A stretch of DNA of 64,000 bases, from NCBI GenBank assembly GCA_017516445.1, contig JAFXCZ010000013.1, positions 210,416 to 274,415 on the forward strand, given 5' to 3'. The notes under the pieces were generated by a model. It was not told the origin of the DNA and ran no database searches. It saw only the letters and a list, made by a program, of their open reading frames with translations. The translations under genes and the position numbers were made by a program. This DNA is from Clostridia bacterium (GTDB taxonomy: Bacteria > Bacillota > Clostridia > Oscillospirales > Acutalibacteraceae). This document shows positions 63,922-64,000 of the stretch, piece by piece; the first letter of the stretch is position 1, and every line of letters starts with the position of its first letter.

Positions 63922-64000
63922 CTTATTTAGTTTTAGCAGTGGTTAGTCCGATGAGCTTAACATAAATTTTTATGTTATCTCCAGCGCATACCTTCATTGA

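Overview
The window looks like the chromosome of an anaerobic, spore-forming-lineage Clostridium relative (Firmicutes, Oscillospirales/Ruminococcaceae-like). The support is: AT-rich DNA with strong GGAGG ribosome sites, a YpeB germination protein, part of SpoIIID, an L-box lysine riboswitch, T-box leaders, ferredoxin-linked 2-oxoacid oxidoreductase genes, and surface proteins with BspA-type leucine-rich repeats. No tRNA, rRNA or CRISPR array was seen. Species cannot be fixed from the sequence.

Layout. 0-13.6 kb: Mrp/ApbC ATPase, a DUF2935-like protein, a CapA-like lipoprotein, then an operon (murD, two M42 aminopeptidases, an acetyltransferase, a COG4100 PLP lyase, an unknown protein). These are followed by divergent bioY and pepD, an OPT oligopeptide transporter and a PqqD-like protein. 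13.7-21.1 kb: rpoB-rpoC on the minus strand. 21.4-25.3 kb: an orphan protein resembling two fused sugar-ABC permeases, a GMP synthase lacking its amidotransferase domain, and a CofE-like ligase. 25.5-27.9 kb: lysine riboswitch, dapA, lysA. 28-37 kb: an accessory region with a small P-loop ATPase, a giant collagen-like/LRR surface protein, a divergent HTH/zinc-ribbon-LRR/atypical-kinase operon, a zinc-ribbon membrane protein, and a CHAP-domain secreted protein facing an XRE regulator. 37-45.2 kb: ypeB, an unknown membrane protein, folD, lgt, two M16 peptidases, cardiolipin synthase and a 47-residue membrane protein.

45.9-55.5 kb holds the most interesting system. Two paralogous acyl-CoA synthetases, each fused to an N-terminal XRE helix-turn-helix and cupin, are each preceded by a T-box leader with a consensus promoter. 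By eye, the specifier codons are GUA (Val) and AUC (Ile). The Val unit continues into a P-loop ATPase, a four-subunit branched-chain 2-oxoacid:ferredoxin oxidoreductase and a branched-chain aminotransferase. T-boxes normally switch genes on when an amino acid is scarce. The simplest reading is therefore a biosynthetic route: isobutyrate or 2-methylbutyrate is activated to the CoA ester, reductively carboxylated to the 2-oxoacid, and transaminated to valine or isoleucine.

55.5-64 kb: a TIM-barrel isomerase and an LtaS-like phosphoglycerol transferase, then a mobile element. Its large serine recombinase abuts the 3' half of spoIIID; the 5' half is not in the window. The element also carries a 50-residue ORF, a tyrosine recombinase, an AlbA_2-type regulator, an unknown protein and a degenerate repeat array that reaches nearly to the window edge. 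The arrangement recalls sporulation-gene intervening elements such as skin in sigK.
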